Assembly (NCBI RefSeq): GCF_003334855.1
Contig: NZ_QOWE01000023.1
Span: forward strand, 84,077 to 148,076
Direction of reading: 5' to 3'
Length of the DNA: 64,000 nt
Origin: Larkinella punicea
GTDB taxonomy: Bacteria > Bacteroidota > Bacteroidia > Cytophagales > Spirosomataceae
Made by a program: the position numbers and the translations under genes. Shown here one piece after another: positions 1-7,172 of this stretch. Under the pieces are notes generated by a model. That model was not told where the DNA came from, made no database searches, and was given only the letters and a program-made list of their open reading frames with translations. Each line of letters opens with the position of its first letter. Position 1 is the first letter of the stretch.

Positions 1-108
1 GCCAATGGGTCGCGCGATGGAGTCAACTTCGTACTCTTTGTAAATCGTCTGGGCGCGAACCGCCAACGACATTAACAGCCCAAACAGGACGTAGAAGCAA
101 CGTTTCAT
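1..108 (-). CDS. Partial gene: N-terminus of an unidentified secreted protein
   Basis: Only the first 36 codons lie in the window. The start is an ATG read on the minus strand (complement of CAT at 106-108). The translation begins with a basic MKRC followed by a hydrophobic stretch (FYVLFGLLMSLAVRAQ), a typical signal peptide with an AQ cleavage region common in Bacteroidota. The mature part that is visible (TIYKEYEVDSIARPIG) is too short to assign to a family. It runs off the left edge, so function is unknown. Confidence 0.7.
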   Translation of the reverse strand, partial: MKRCFYVLFGLLMSLAVRAQTIYKEYEVDSIARPIG

Positions 109-172
109 GGGTGGATATGGAAATTCAGCACCCAATTTATGAAGAGAAATGTCAATAACTTCCTTTTGTCAT

Positions 173-1903
173 CTATTTGCCCGTCATGGGCGGTTTTCCG
201 GTGCCGAAATCATCGGGCAGTCGTTGAAACCACAGATTGCGAACCCGCCCGTTCGACATCCGGATGCCCACAATCTGCTCCGCCGGGTTGCGAATCACAT
301 CGATGGTCTGCACATACCACCAGGGAACCTGCAAACGATCCTTTGTCACGGCGTTTATAGTGACTTCGCCGTGGTGGACATGCCTTAGTTTCAGCGTATC
401 GTCCTTCTGAATGATGGTATAAATGGTTTCCAGTTCCGGGCTGTAGTATTTGCCGGTCAGTTGCTTTTTCTGCTCCGCGGTAGCCTCAAACGGTTTGACC
501 CGTTTTCCCGGATGATTGCCATTCTGGATAAGCGTTATTTGGCTCACTTTTCCGGTTTGCTGGCGATGAAAGACTACTTTGGCGTCCACGACTTTTAAAA
601 AGAACGTGGTGTCGGACGACGGAAATAGCTCGGCCTGAGGCTGCCCCGTGGCCTGCGTGAAATACCGGTTGCCCTCCCGCTTGAACGATAGAATAAAACC
701 GGGTGCTTCGGAAAGCTCATACTCACCGGCATAGGTATCGAAGAGCGCGGGGTCGATGGCATGCACGTTGGCGGGAGTCGAAGCCGTCGGGGCTTTCACC
801 ACTTGATCCGTTTTCAACTGCGAAGCCAGATAAATATCGGCCAGCTCGAAGGTTTTTTTGGCCGGATCAAACTCGGCCTGGTTGCTCAACACGATAAAAC
901 CGTAGTCTTCTTTCGGAAAATAGCACAGAAAGGACCGAAAACCGGCGTCGCTGCCACCGTGATTGATGTGCGACAATCCTTTGTACTTGCCATGCAGGAG
1001 CGCAAAAGCATAGGGCAGGGTGTCGCCTTTGGTAAGCCGCCCCCGTTCCAGCATCTGTGTCATGGTGGCCTGATTGCCGACGACGGGCGAGCGGAAATTG
1101 TCAATCCAGCGCGCCAGATCGTTTACCGTCGTGAATAAACTGGTGGCTCCGGCGTTGGCGTAACTCAGCACACTTTTTTTGTAGGCATTCGGCCCGTCGC
1201 CTTTGGAAAACGAATACGCCCGGCCTTTGACAATGCGTTCATGATCGTCGTAGAACAGGGAGTTCTTCATGCCCAGCGGCTTGAAAACGCGCGCTTGCAT
1301 CCACTCCCGAAACGGTTGTTTCGTTACGCGGGCGATGATTTCACCCAGTAATGTATACCCCGTATTGCAATAGGCGTAGGCCGAACCAGGCTCAAAATTC
1401 AGTTCCTGCTGCCGTTTGACGAGGTTGAAGACCTGTTCTTTGGTGATGACGTCGTCCAGTTGCCAACCCGCCATCGCCAGCAGATTCCACTGGTCGCGCA
1501 ATCCGCTGGTGTGGTGGATGAGGTGCCGGATGGTTATTTTTTTGCCAAAGTCGGGCACTTCCGGCAGGTAGTTGTGAATGTCATCGTCCAGCGATAGTTT
1601 GCCTTCCTGCGCCAGCAGCACAATCCCGAAGGCCGTAAACTGTTTCGACAAAGAAGCCACGTGGATAATGGTTTCCGGGCCAATCGGCGCCCCGGTTTCC
1701 ACGTCGGCTTCACCAAATCCTTTCGCATAAATCAGCTTCCCCTGATGCACGACCCCGACAGCGGCTCCGGGGCTACCGGCTTTTTTCCATTCCCGGAAAA
1801 GCGAATCGGCCCGGGCCGCCAGTTTGGGCGATTGGGCCAGGGTGAATGAACTAGAAAGAACGAGCAGGATCAAGGAGGAGAGGAGTTGGAGGTGCGGCTT
1901 CAT
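173..1903 (-). CDS. Secreted serine hydrolase, class C beta-lactamase / penicillin-binding fold
   Basis: 576 aa with an N-terminal signal peptide (residues 1-24, ending TLAQ), so exported to the periplasm or beyond. The beta-lactamase-like catalytic set is visible: SxxK at S84-LS-K87, the YxN triad at Y178-C-N180, and a C-terminal HGG at 315-317 in place of KTG. This is the pattern of the serine-hydrolase (AmpC/D-aminopeptidase/esterase EstB) superfamily. The region after about residue 390 is an extra beta-rich domain often found in Bacteroidota members. Members cleave peptides or esters; true beta-lactamase activity cannot be read from the motifs. It is monocistronic by position, with the partial gene 64 bp downstream on the same strand. 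Confidence 0.85.
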   Translation of the reverse strand: MKPHLQLLSSLILLVLSSSFTLAQSPKLAARADSLFREWKKAGSPGAAVGVVHQGKLIYAKGFGEADVETGAPIGPETIIHVASLSKQFTAFGIVLLAQEGKLSLDDDIHNYLPEVPDFGKKITIRHLIHHTSGLRDQWNLLAMAGWQLDDVITKEQVFNLVKRQQELNFEPGSAYAYCNTGYTLLGEIIARVTKQPFREWMQARVFKPLGMKNSLFYDDHERIVKGRAYSFSKGDGPNAYKKSVLSYANAGATSLFTTVNDLARWIDNFRSPVVGNQATMTQMLERGRLTKGDTLPYAFALLHGKYKGLSHINHGGSDAGFRSFLCYFPKEDYGFIVLSNQAEFDPAKKTFELADIYLASQLKTDQVVKAPTASTPANVHAIDPALFDTYAGEYELSEAPGFILSFKREGNRYFTQATGQPQAELFPSSDTTFFLKVVDAKVVFHRQQTGKVSQITLIQNGNHPGKRVKPFEATAEQKKQLTGKYYSPELETIYTIIQKDDTLKLRHVHHGEVTINAVTKDRLQVPWWYVQTIDVIRNPAEQIVGIRMSNGRVRNLWFQRLPDDFGTGKPPMTGK

Positions 1904-2067
1904 AGGCTGGCTATTTTTGGCAAATTAAGCATTTGTTTGGCAAAAAACAGAAGGAGCGCACTGTTTTAAACGCCGTTCGCCGGGCCTTTTTTTGGTCGCT
2001 GTTAAAGTTTGTTAAGGCATTCCGACAGGTCGTAGAATTCCGCTATTTTGCCCAAAATCAGCTTCGT

Positions 2068-2394
2068 ATGCGCCTTTTAAAATTACAGGCCATTTTCCTC
2101 TTTTACCGAACGTTTTGGGTATTCAGCAACGCCGTAACCGTGGGTTTGATCGGCGTGAGTCTGATGCGAATAAGGGATTACTTCCCGCTTTTTCTGGTTT
2201 ATTTTCTTTGGTTCAAGCTGCTTTCCGAGGTGGCGGTCTGGTATCTGGTACGGAAAAATTACCAACCACGGTTCTGGTTTTACCACAATCTGGGTTTGTC
2301 AGAAACCGCGTTGTTCGCTGGGGCTTTTGCAATCGATCTGCTGATCGCCTTTCTGCTGATCGGCCTGGCGTATCAACTCATGCGCTTTCTATGA
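2068..2394 (+). CDS. Small integral membrane protein paired with an ABC ATPase
   Basis: 108 aa from the ATG at 2068; the frame is open further upstream from a TTG at 1933, but that extension is basic and looks non-coding. About three hydrophobic segments can be read (roughly residues 17-32, 37-55 and 83-105), with no signal peptide and no known family motif. Its stop overlaps the start of the following ABC ATPase by 4 bp (ATGA at 2391-2394), so the two are translationally coupled. It may be the membrane partner of that ATPase, though it is far shorter than a normal permease. No function is assigned. Confidence 0.65.
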   Translation: MRLLKLQAIFLFYRTFWVFSNAVTVGLIGVSLMRIRDYFPLFLVYFLWFKLLSEVAVWYLVRKNYQPRFWFYHNLGLSETALFAGAFAIDLLIAFLLIGLAYQLMRFL

Positions 2395-3062
2395 ACCGCC
2401 AACCCTCTGTGTTGGAAGCAGACGGAATCTGGCTGCAATTCGGCGGTCGGAAAATTCTCCAGAGTGTTTACATCAAACTGCAAACCGGGCACCTGACGGG
2501 TTTGCTGGGTCGCAACGGGAGCGGCAAATCCTGTCTCCTGAAAAGCATGATGGGCCTGATGCCGACCGAAACCCGGTCCGTAAGAGTCGATGGTCACTAT
2601 CTTGACAAACCGTATCAGCGGCCTGATGTGATCCGCTATCTGCCCCAGCATTCGTTCGTTCCGCCCTCGTTGACCATCCGGGCCGCTTTCGAGTGGTACG
2701 GCGTAAACCTGGACGAAATCGCCGGAGACTATCCAACCATAGCTGCCCTGAAAAACCAGCGGATGGGCCGTTTGTCGGGGGGCGAAAAGCGGCTGGCGGA
2801 GATTTTGCTGGTCCTGAAATCCGACACGGTTTTTGTCTTGCTGGATGAACCTTTCTCACACCTGATGCCGGTTCAGATTGAGCAGCTACACGCGACGATC
2901 CGGCAGGAATCCCAACGCAAAGGCATTCTTTTGTCCGATCATCTCTATCGCTCCGTGCTGGAGCTCAGCGATTCCGTCTACTTTCTCAATACCGGAGGAC
3001 GGACCATCCGGCTGGCGTCGCCGGAACAGGATTTGAAAGACCGGGGCTATCTGGGGTCGTGA
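2391..3062 (+). CDS. ABC transporter ATP-binding protein
   Basis: 223 aa nucleotide-binding domain. Walker A is at 40-47 (GRNGSGKS), the signature is LSGGE, Walker B is VFVLLDEPF, and an H-loop histidine follows in ILLSDHLYR. The start is fixed by the ATGA overlap with the preceding small membrane protein. The sequence is compact, without extra domains, and no classical six-helix permease is nearby; the 108-aa membrane protein is the only candidate partner. Substrate unknown. The ATPase assignment is secure; its role as a transporter as opposed to a regulatory or membrane-remodelling ATPase is open. Confidence 0.85.
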   Translation: MNRQPSVLEADGIWLQFGGRKILQSVYIKLQTGHLTGLLGRNGSGKSCLLKSMMGLMPTETRSVRVDGHYLDKPYQRPDVIRYLPQHSFVPPSLTIRAAFEWYGVNLDEIAGDYPTIAALKNQRMGRLSGGEKRLAEILLVLKSDTVFVLLDEPFSHLMPVQIEQLHATIRQESQRKGILLSDHLYRSVLELSDSVYFLNTGGRTIRLASPEQDLKDRGYLGS

Positions 3063-3138
3063 TGAAAAGTTTTTGCCGGAAAAATGTGCCTTTGGCGATT
3101 CCGCGCGTCTAAAGAAAAAGCCTTCCGCAAACTGACCG

Positions 3139-3906
3139 ATGAGAAAAAAAAACCTGGCCGTCTTCCTGACGGGCCTGATTCTGCTAACCGCTGCCGGAAT
3201 AATCGTTTCCTGCCAGAATGATCCTGATCCCGAGTCCGAAATTATTTTGACGGACGTGCCGGAGGTGTATCAAAAAATCTACGGTGCCACCAGCGTCACG
3301 CGTTCCGGCGAATACGTAACGATCAAAACAACGGGCATTCCCGACCATAAAAGCCCGTATTTTCAGAATACCCGCTGGGCCACGACGCAATACGAAGCCT
3401 ATACCGGGACCAATACCGCCTGGAAGCAGAATCCGAACAAAATCGTGTCCTTTAGCTATACCTTCCGGTTGCCGGTTTCGCCGAAAGAAGCGACCACCAA
3501 GTCGGCGACAGCGGGCGGCCCCATTGGTGTTTCGCTCAACGGTGTTCCGTTCTTCAACCAATATGCCGCCATGCAGGCTCCGCTTACGGATGAAATCAAC
3601 GGCTTCGATCAATACAACGGCCACCCCGCCCAGGCTGGGGATTACCACTACCACGCCGAACCAACCTTTCTGACAGCCAACAAAGGCAAAGAAGCCCTGC
3701 TGGGTTTCCTGCTCGACGGTTTTCCGGTCTACGGTCCCGTTGAAAATGGCAAAACCGTCACAAACAGTGATCTGGATAAATACCACGGCCATTCACACGC
3801 GACAGCGGATTATCCCAAAGGCATTTACCATTACCACATCACGGCCACCGATCCCTACATCAACGGCAACGACTATTATGGGACGCCGGGGACGTATACC
3901 AAATAA
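3139..3906 (+). CDS. YHYH-domain lipoprotein
   Basis: 255 aa. An N-terminal hydrophobic segment ends in a lipobox-like IIVSC (Cys at about 25), so it is probably a lipoprotein. Two YHYH motifs are visible (GDYHYHAEPTF and GIYHYHITATD), defining the YHYH family, whose biochemical function is unknown; the His-rich motif suggests metal binding. It lies first in a tight run with a MORN-repeat lipoprotein (overlapping 29 bp) and an SCO1-like protein, which would fit a metal-related envelope role, but that is inference from context. Confidence 0.8.
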   Translation: MRKKNLAVFLTGLILLTAAGIIVSCQNDPDPESEIILTDVPEVYQKIYGATSVTRSGEYVTIKTTGIPDHKSPYFQNTRWATTQYEAYTGTNTAWKQNPNKIVSFSYTFRLPVSPKEATTKSATAGGPIGVSLNGVPFFNQYAAMQAPLTDEINGFDQYNGHPAQAGDYHYHAEPTFLTANKGKEALLGFLLDGFPVYGPVENGKTVTNSDLDKYHGHSHATADYPKGIYHYHITATDPYINGNDYYGTPGTYTK

Positions 3907-4480
3907 CCGGGTTGCGCTGTTGGCTGTTGCCCTTCTGGGACTGGCTTCGTGCGCGGATTTGACCACCCAAAACCGGTTGGTTATGAACCGCGATACGGCC
4001 ACTGTGTCCGTGAAAAATGGACGGTATTACCTGAATGAAAAACCGTTTACCGGCCAGTTCTACCAACTGAACGAGTGGGCAGATACGGTTTTTCTTGGCA
4101 CCTACCGGAACGGACTGGAACACGGCATTCAGAAGACCTGGTATGCGAAAGGGCGGTTGCGGGAGGTTCGGCTTTTTGACCAGGGAGAAAAAGAAGGCCG
4201 GCATATCGGCTATTGGGAAAATGGGAACAAGCGGTTTGATTACCTGTTTGAGCAGGATTTATGGAGCGGTGTTCAGCACGAATGGCACGCCAACGGGCGG
4301 CTGTTCAAACAATCACAGTATCAGGCGGGCTACGAACGGGGGCTGCAACGGGTTTGGGACACCGACGGTACCCTCCTTGCGAATTATGACGCCCGAAACG
4401 GCCGGAATTACGGGAATATTGGCCGGAAAAACTGCCAGTCGAGTTGGCAGAACGATTCGGTTCGGGGGGCTACTGAGTAG
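3878..4480 (+). CDS. YwqK/MORN-like repeat lipoprotein
   Basis: 200 aa from the ATG at 3878, which sits inside the end of the YHYH gene. The N-terminus is basic then hydrophobic and ends in a lipobox (LASC). The body is made of about four repeats of the type G-x-x-x-G-x-x-x-x-W/Y-x-x-N/D-G (for example GLEHGIQKTWYAKGRL, WSGVQHEWHANGRLF), the MORN_2/YwqK pattern. Such proteins are often auto-named toxin-antitoxin YwqK family antitoxin; nothing here supports a toxin-antitoxin function. The 3' end overlaps the next gene by 95 bp if that gene starts at its ATG. Confidence 0.75.
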   Translation: MGRRGRIPNNRVALLAVALLGLASCADLTTQNRLVMNRDTATVSVKNGRYYLNEKPFTGQFYQLNEWADTVFLGTYRNGLEHGIQKTWYAKGRLREVRLFDQGEKEGRHIGYWENGNKRFDYLFEQDLWSGVQHEWHANGRLFKQSQYQAGYERGLQRVWDTDGTLLANYDARNGRNYGNIGRKNCQSSWQNDSVRGATE

Positions 4481-5087
4481 CCTGTGGCTGGCGGGTTGTT
4501 CAAAACCGGATGGCGTTCCGTATTACCACACGGCCGATTTTACGCCCATCTGGACAACGAACCAAAACCAGATCGACACCCTGCATACGGTTTTTCCTTT
4601 TCGGCTGACCGACCAGTTTGGCGATACGATCACGGAACAAACCGTTGCGAACACGGTTTACCTCACCAACTTTTTCTTTACGGCCTGCCCGTCCATTTGT
4701 CCGAAAATGATGGAAACCGTGCGCGTCGTCTATGATCATTACCAGGGCAATCCGGCGGTGAAATTCCTGTCGCATAGCGTGACGCCCGAGCGGGATAGCG
4801 TCGCCGTTTTGAAGCAATACGCCGACCGGAAAGGCATCGGGGGGCATCAGTGGCATTTAGTAACCGGTAAACGAAAATCGATCAATACCGTAGCGCGTCT
4901 GAGTTATTTTGTGGAGAAAGAGCAGGGGTTTCTCGCCGATTCCGCCCGGTTTTTACACTCCGAGAATCTGATTCTGGTCGATCAACGGGGTCACATTCGT
5001 GGACTCTACAACGGCACGCTGGCTGTGGAAGCCGACCGCATCATTCAGGACATTGACTGGTTGCTGAAAGAAAACCGGAACCGTTAG
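4386..5087 (+). CDS. SCO1/SenC-family thioredoxin-like copper protein
   Basis: 233 aa from the ATG at 4386. A hydrophobic segment ending in LAGC (lipobox) is followed by a thioredoxin fold. The SCO metal site is complete: C101-xxx-C105-P (ACPSICPK) and the distal histidine H191 (FLHSENLIL). SCO proteins deliver copper to the CuA site of cytochrome oxidase or act as thiol reductants in the periplasm. The start is uncertain because it overlaps the upstream gene by 95 bp; a shorter form starting closer to the lipobox is possible. Its stop overlaps the convergent barrel gene by 4 bp. Confidence 0.85.
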   Translation: MTPETAGITGILAGKTASRVGRTIRFGGLLSSLWLAGCSKPDGVPYYHTADFTPIWTTNQNQIDTLHTVFPFRLTDQFGDTITEQTVANTVYLTNFFFTACPSICPKMMETVRVVYDHYQGNPAVKFLSHSVTPERDSVAVLKQYADRKGIGGHQWHLVTGKRKSINTVARLSYFVEKEQGFLADSARFLHSENLILVDQRGHIRGLYNGTLAVEADRIIQDIDWLLKENRNR

Positions 5088-5977
5088 AATTTCAGCCCCA
5101 GATCCAGCGAAACGACGTGGTTTTTTGAAACCAGATCGCGCGCCCGGGCCACATCCGTCAATCCGCGCTGGTAGCTGACGCCCATGATCAAAGCCTGACT
5201 CTGGTTCAGGCGGTACTGAATGCCTGTTCCGAGCAACAGGCTAAGACTGCCCCGGCTATACTGACGGCTGTAGTTACCACCATCTTCGGCATTCTGAAAC
5301 AGGGCGTTATGCACAGAATCGAGCGGTTTTTCGGCCAGTTTGATGTTGATCAAACCACCGGTCTGAATGTAGAAACGGGCGTTGGGAAACAGGTTGTTGG
5401 CGTACATTTTAACCGCCAAAGGCAATTGGATATACTGCAAATTATAGGAAGAATGCTGAAGTTTGGCACCGGGGTCCCACACCGTCTGCCCGAATTGCCC
5501 CGGAATCCGATACCCCGACCGCTGAATCGTATACCAGATGCCGGAACTGAGTGAATACCGGTCTTTAAAAAAGAAATAATCGATGCTGGGACCGATGCTC
5601 ATGCGCAGGGCGGCCCCGTTGTCACGGAACCCTGCATACGAATTGAAGCCTTCGGCGGTATTGAGTGTCACCGAAGGGGCTACGCGAAAACTCATTTCGA
5701 TCAGCTTTTGCGGGGGCGCATAGTCGATTTCTTCCTCCTGAATCCGGCGAAATACCTTCTCTGTTTCGCGACTGGGGCGGTTTTGGGTGTTGGTCCGGCG
5801 GTTATTTTTTCGGGGTGCCGGTTGTCCCCAACCGTCGTCATCGGCCGTTTTGTTCGATTTATTGGGCTCCTGCACCGTTACCCGGCCCTGACTATGGGCG
5901 TTCCCCACCAAGCCCAAAAGCAGAACGACTACCGCAATCATCTGCCCGGAACACCGGTTTGAACCCAACTTTTTCAT
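5084..5977 (-). CDS. Outer-membrane beta-barrel (porin-family) protein
   Basis: 297 aa from the ATG whose complement is at 5975-5977; an earlier in-frame start at 6028 would put non-signal sequence ahead of the signal peptide. The signal peptide ends NAHSQ at about residue 30. A charged, Asn/Arg/Lys-rich linker (30-75) precedes alternating amphipathic strands ending in SLDLGLKF, with a C-terminal Phe typical of outer-membrane barrels. The pattern matches the OMP_b-brl/PorT-like group of Bacteroidota. Function is unknown. It is divergent from the gldB-like gene. Confidence 0.75.
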   Translation of the reverse strand: MKKLGSNRCSGQMIAVVVLLLGLVGNAHSQGRVTVQEPNKSNKTADDDGWGQPAPRKNNRRTNTQNRPSRETEKVFRRIQEEEIDYAPPQKLIEMSFRVAPSVTLNTAEGFNSYAGFRDNGAALRMSIGPSIDYFFFKDRYSLSSGIWYTIQRSGYRIPGQFGQTVWDPGAKLQHSSYNLQYIQLPLAVKMYANNLFPNARFYIQTGGLINIKLAEKPLDSVHNALFQNAEDGGNYSRQYSRGSLSLLLGTGIQYRLNQSQALIMGVSYQRGLTDVARARDLVSKNHVVSLDLGLKF

Positions 5978-5984
5978 AAATTTG
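5977..5984 (+). promoter_or_regulatory. Bacteroidota-type -7 box upstream of gldB-like gene
   Basis: TAAATTTG matches the TAnnTTTG -7 consensus of Bacteroidota primary-sigma promoters and lies 32 bp before the ATG at 6016. A TTTG at 5958-5961 is a possible -33 element but is 4 bp closer than the ideal 19-bp spacing. A good purine-rich ribosome site (AGGAAGG) follows at 6009-6015. Confidence 0.45.
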
Positions 5985-6015
5985 TATGTTTCCAAGAGAA
6001 CGCCCATTAGGAAGG

Positions 6016-6993
6016 ATGAAGATTTCACCCATTGTTTTTTGCTTAGTAAGTATACTCATTTTCAATGCGTGTTCCAAAACCGAGGAACTGGTAACGATTG
6101 AACGGCCGGAACAGACGCTTTTTGGCTCCCGAAAGCCGGAAGCCATCCGCGCGTGGCTGGACGATCACAAAGATATTGCTCAAGTCTATTTCGGAACCAC
6201 CACCTTCGGCAAGGATACGGCTCTGGTGAACGAATTGCTCAAACGAGTTAACGATAAGGAGCTTGACGTATTGTATAAGCAGGTTAATGCGGAGTTTGGA
6301 ACGCTCGGCGACGTGCAGGATCAACTGTCGGAAGCCTTCAACCGAATGCACGAAAACTTCCCGGATTTCAGGCCGCCGAGGGTCGTTACGATGGTCTCCG
6401 GTTTCATGGGGCCGGATCTGATCATCAGCGACTCGCTGGTGGTGATTGGATTGGATTATTTTGCGGGACCCGAGGCCAAATACCGCCCCAAAGGATTACC
6501 GGCCTATATTTTACGGCGGTATCAGAAAGCATTCATTGTGCCAACCGTCCTCTTTGCGCTGTCTGAACGGTTTAACAAGACCAATCAGCAGGACCAGACC
6601 TTGCTGGCCGACATGGTTTATTACGGGAAAAGCTACGTGTTCACGAAAACCATGCTGCCCTCTACACCCGACAGCCTCATCATCGGCTACACCGACCAGC
6701 AACTGACGCAGACCAACAACGTTCAGGAGGATATCTGGGCCTATTTCATCGACGCCCAGTTGCTGTATGAAGTGAGTCCGGCCATTAAAAACCGGTACCT
6801 GAGCGAACGGCCTTTTACGGCCGAAATCAGCTCAAAAAGCCCCGGAGCGATTGGCCGCTGGCTGGGCTGGCGGATTGTCAGGAAATATTATGACGAAAAA
6901 GAACCCGGTATTAAAGCGCTGATGGACAACGCGAACGCCCGGCAGATTTTTGAGCAATCCGGCTACAAAGGATTCAAAGACGACAAGGAGTAA
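6016..6993 (+). CDS. gldB: GldB-like gliding-motility lipoprotein
   Basis: 325 aa from the ATG at 6016, preceded by AGGAAGG. The signal sequence ends in a lipobox (IFNAC). The middle region VVIGLDYFAGPEAKYRPKG followed by LPAYILRRYQKAFIVP is characteristic of GldB, an envelope lipoprotein needed for gliding in Flavobacterium johnsoniae, and found in Bacteroidota that do and do not glide. The family shows similarity to a peptidase-like DUF2268 fold, but no HExxH is present here. It stands alone; gldC, its usual neighbour in some genomes, is not visible. Confidence 0.75.
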   Translation: MKISPIVFCLVSILIFNACSKTEELVTIERPEQTLFGSRKPEAIRAWLDDHKDIAQVYFGTTTFGKDTALVNELLKRVNDKELDVLYKQVNAEFGTLGDVQDQLSEAFNRMHENFPDFRPPRVVTMVSGFMGPDLIISDSLVVIGLDYFAGPEAKYRPKGLPAYILRRYQKAFIVPTVLFALSERFNKTNQQDQTLLADMVYYGKSYVFTKTMLPSTPDSLIIGYTDQQLTQTNNVQEDIWAYFIDAQLLYEVSPAIKNRYLSERPFTAEISSKSPGAIGRWLGWRIVRKYYDEKEPGIKALMDNANARQIFEQSGYKGFKDDKE

Positions 6994-7029
6994 AATAAAA
7001 TGATCGGTTCGCCGACTTTACAGGAAAAT

Positions 7030-7161
7030 ACTTTCGCTTTTTGCCCCTAAATCCCCTAAAGGGGACTTTTAGCATCCGGGTTAAGCCGCGTCCAAGTCCC
7101 CTTTAGGGGATTTAGGGGCAAAAAGCGAAAGTGTAACAGAATTATCAGACGTAAGTCCTAA
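7030..7161. repeat. CCCCTAAA palindromic element, copy 1 (39-bp perfect arms)
   Basis: Arms at 7030-7068 and 7094-7132 are perfect reverse complements over 39 bp, around a 25-nt loop. Key words in the arms are CTTTCGC, GCCCCTAAATCCCC and AAAGGGGACTT. The right side continues with a 22-nt tail (7138-7159, ATTATCAGACGTAAG core) that recurs at 46176-46197 in inverted orientation. Related shorter copies lie at 14233 and 63631. It separates the gldB-like gene from the ABC exporter. Confidence 0.85.
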
Positions 7162-7172
7162 GGAAAAAAAGA

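Noticed and set aside
3878..4480. Toxin-antitoxin annotation of the YwqK-like gene
   Set aside because: The protein is a lipoprotein with MORN-like repeats, and no toxin partner is adjacent.
7030..7132. Simple terminator explanation for the 39-bp palindrome
   Set aside because: There is no T-run after the stem, and a copy with the same outer tail occurs elsewhere in the opposite orientation, which suits a dispersed element better.
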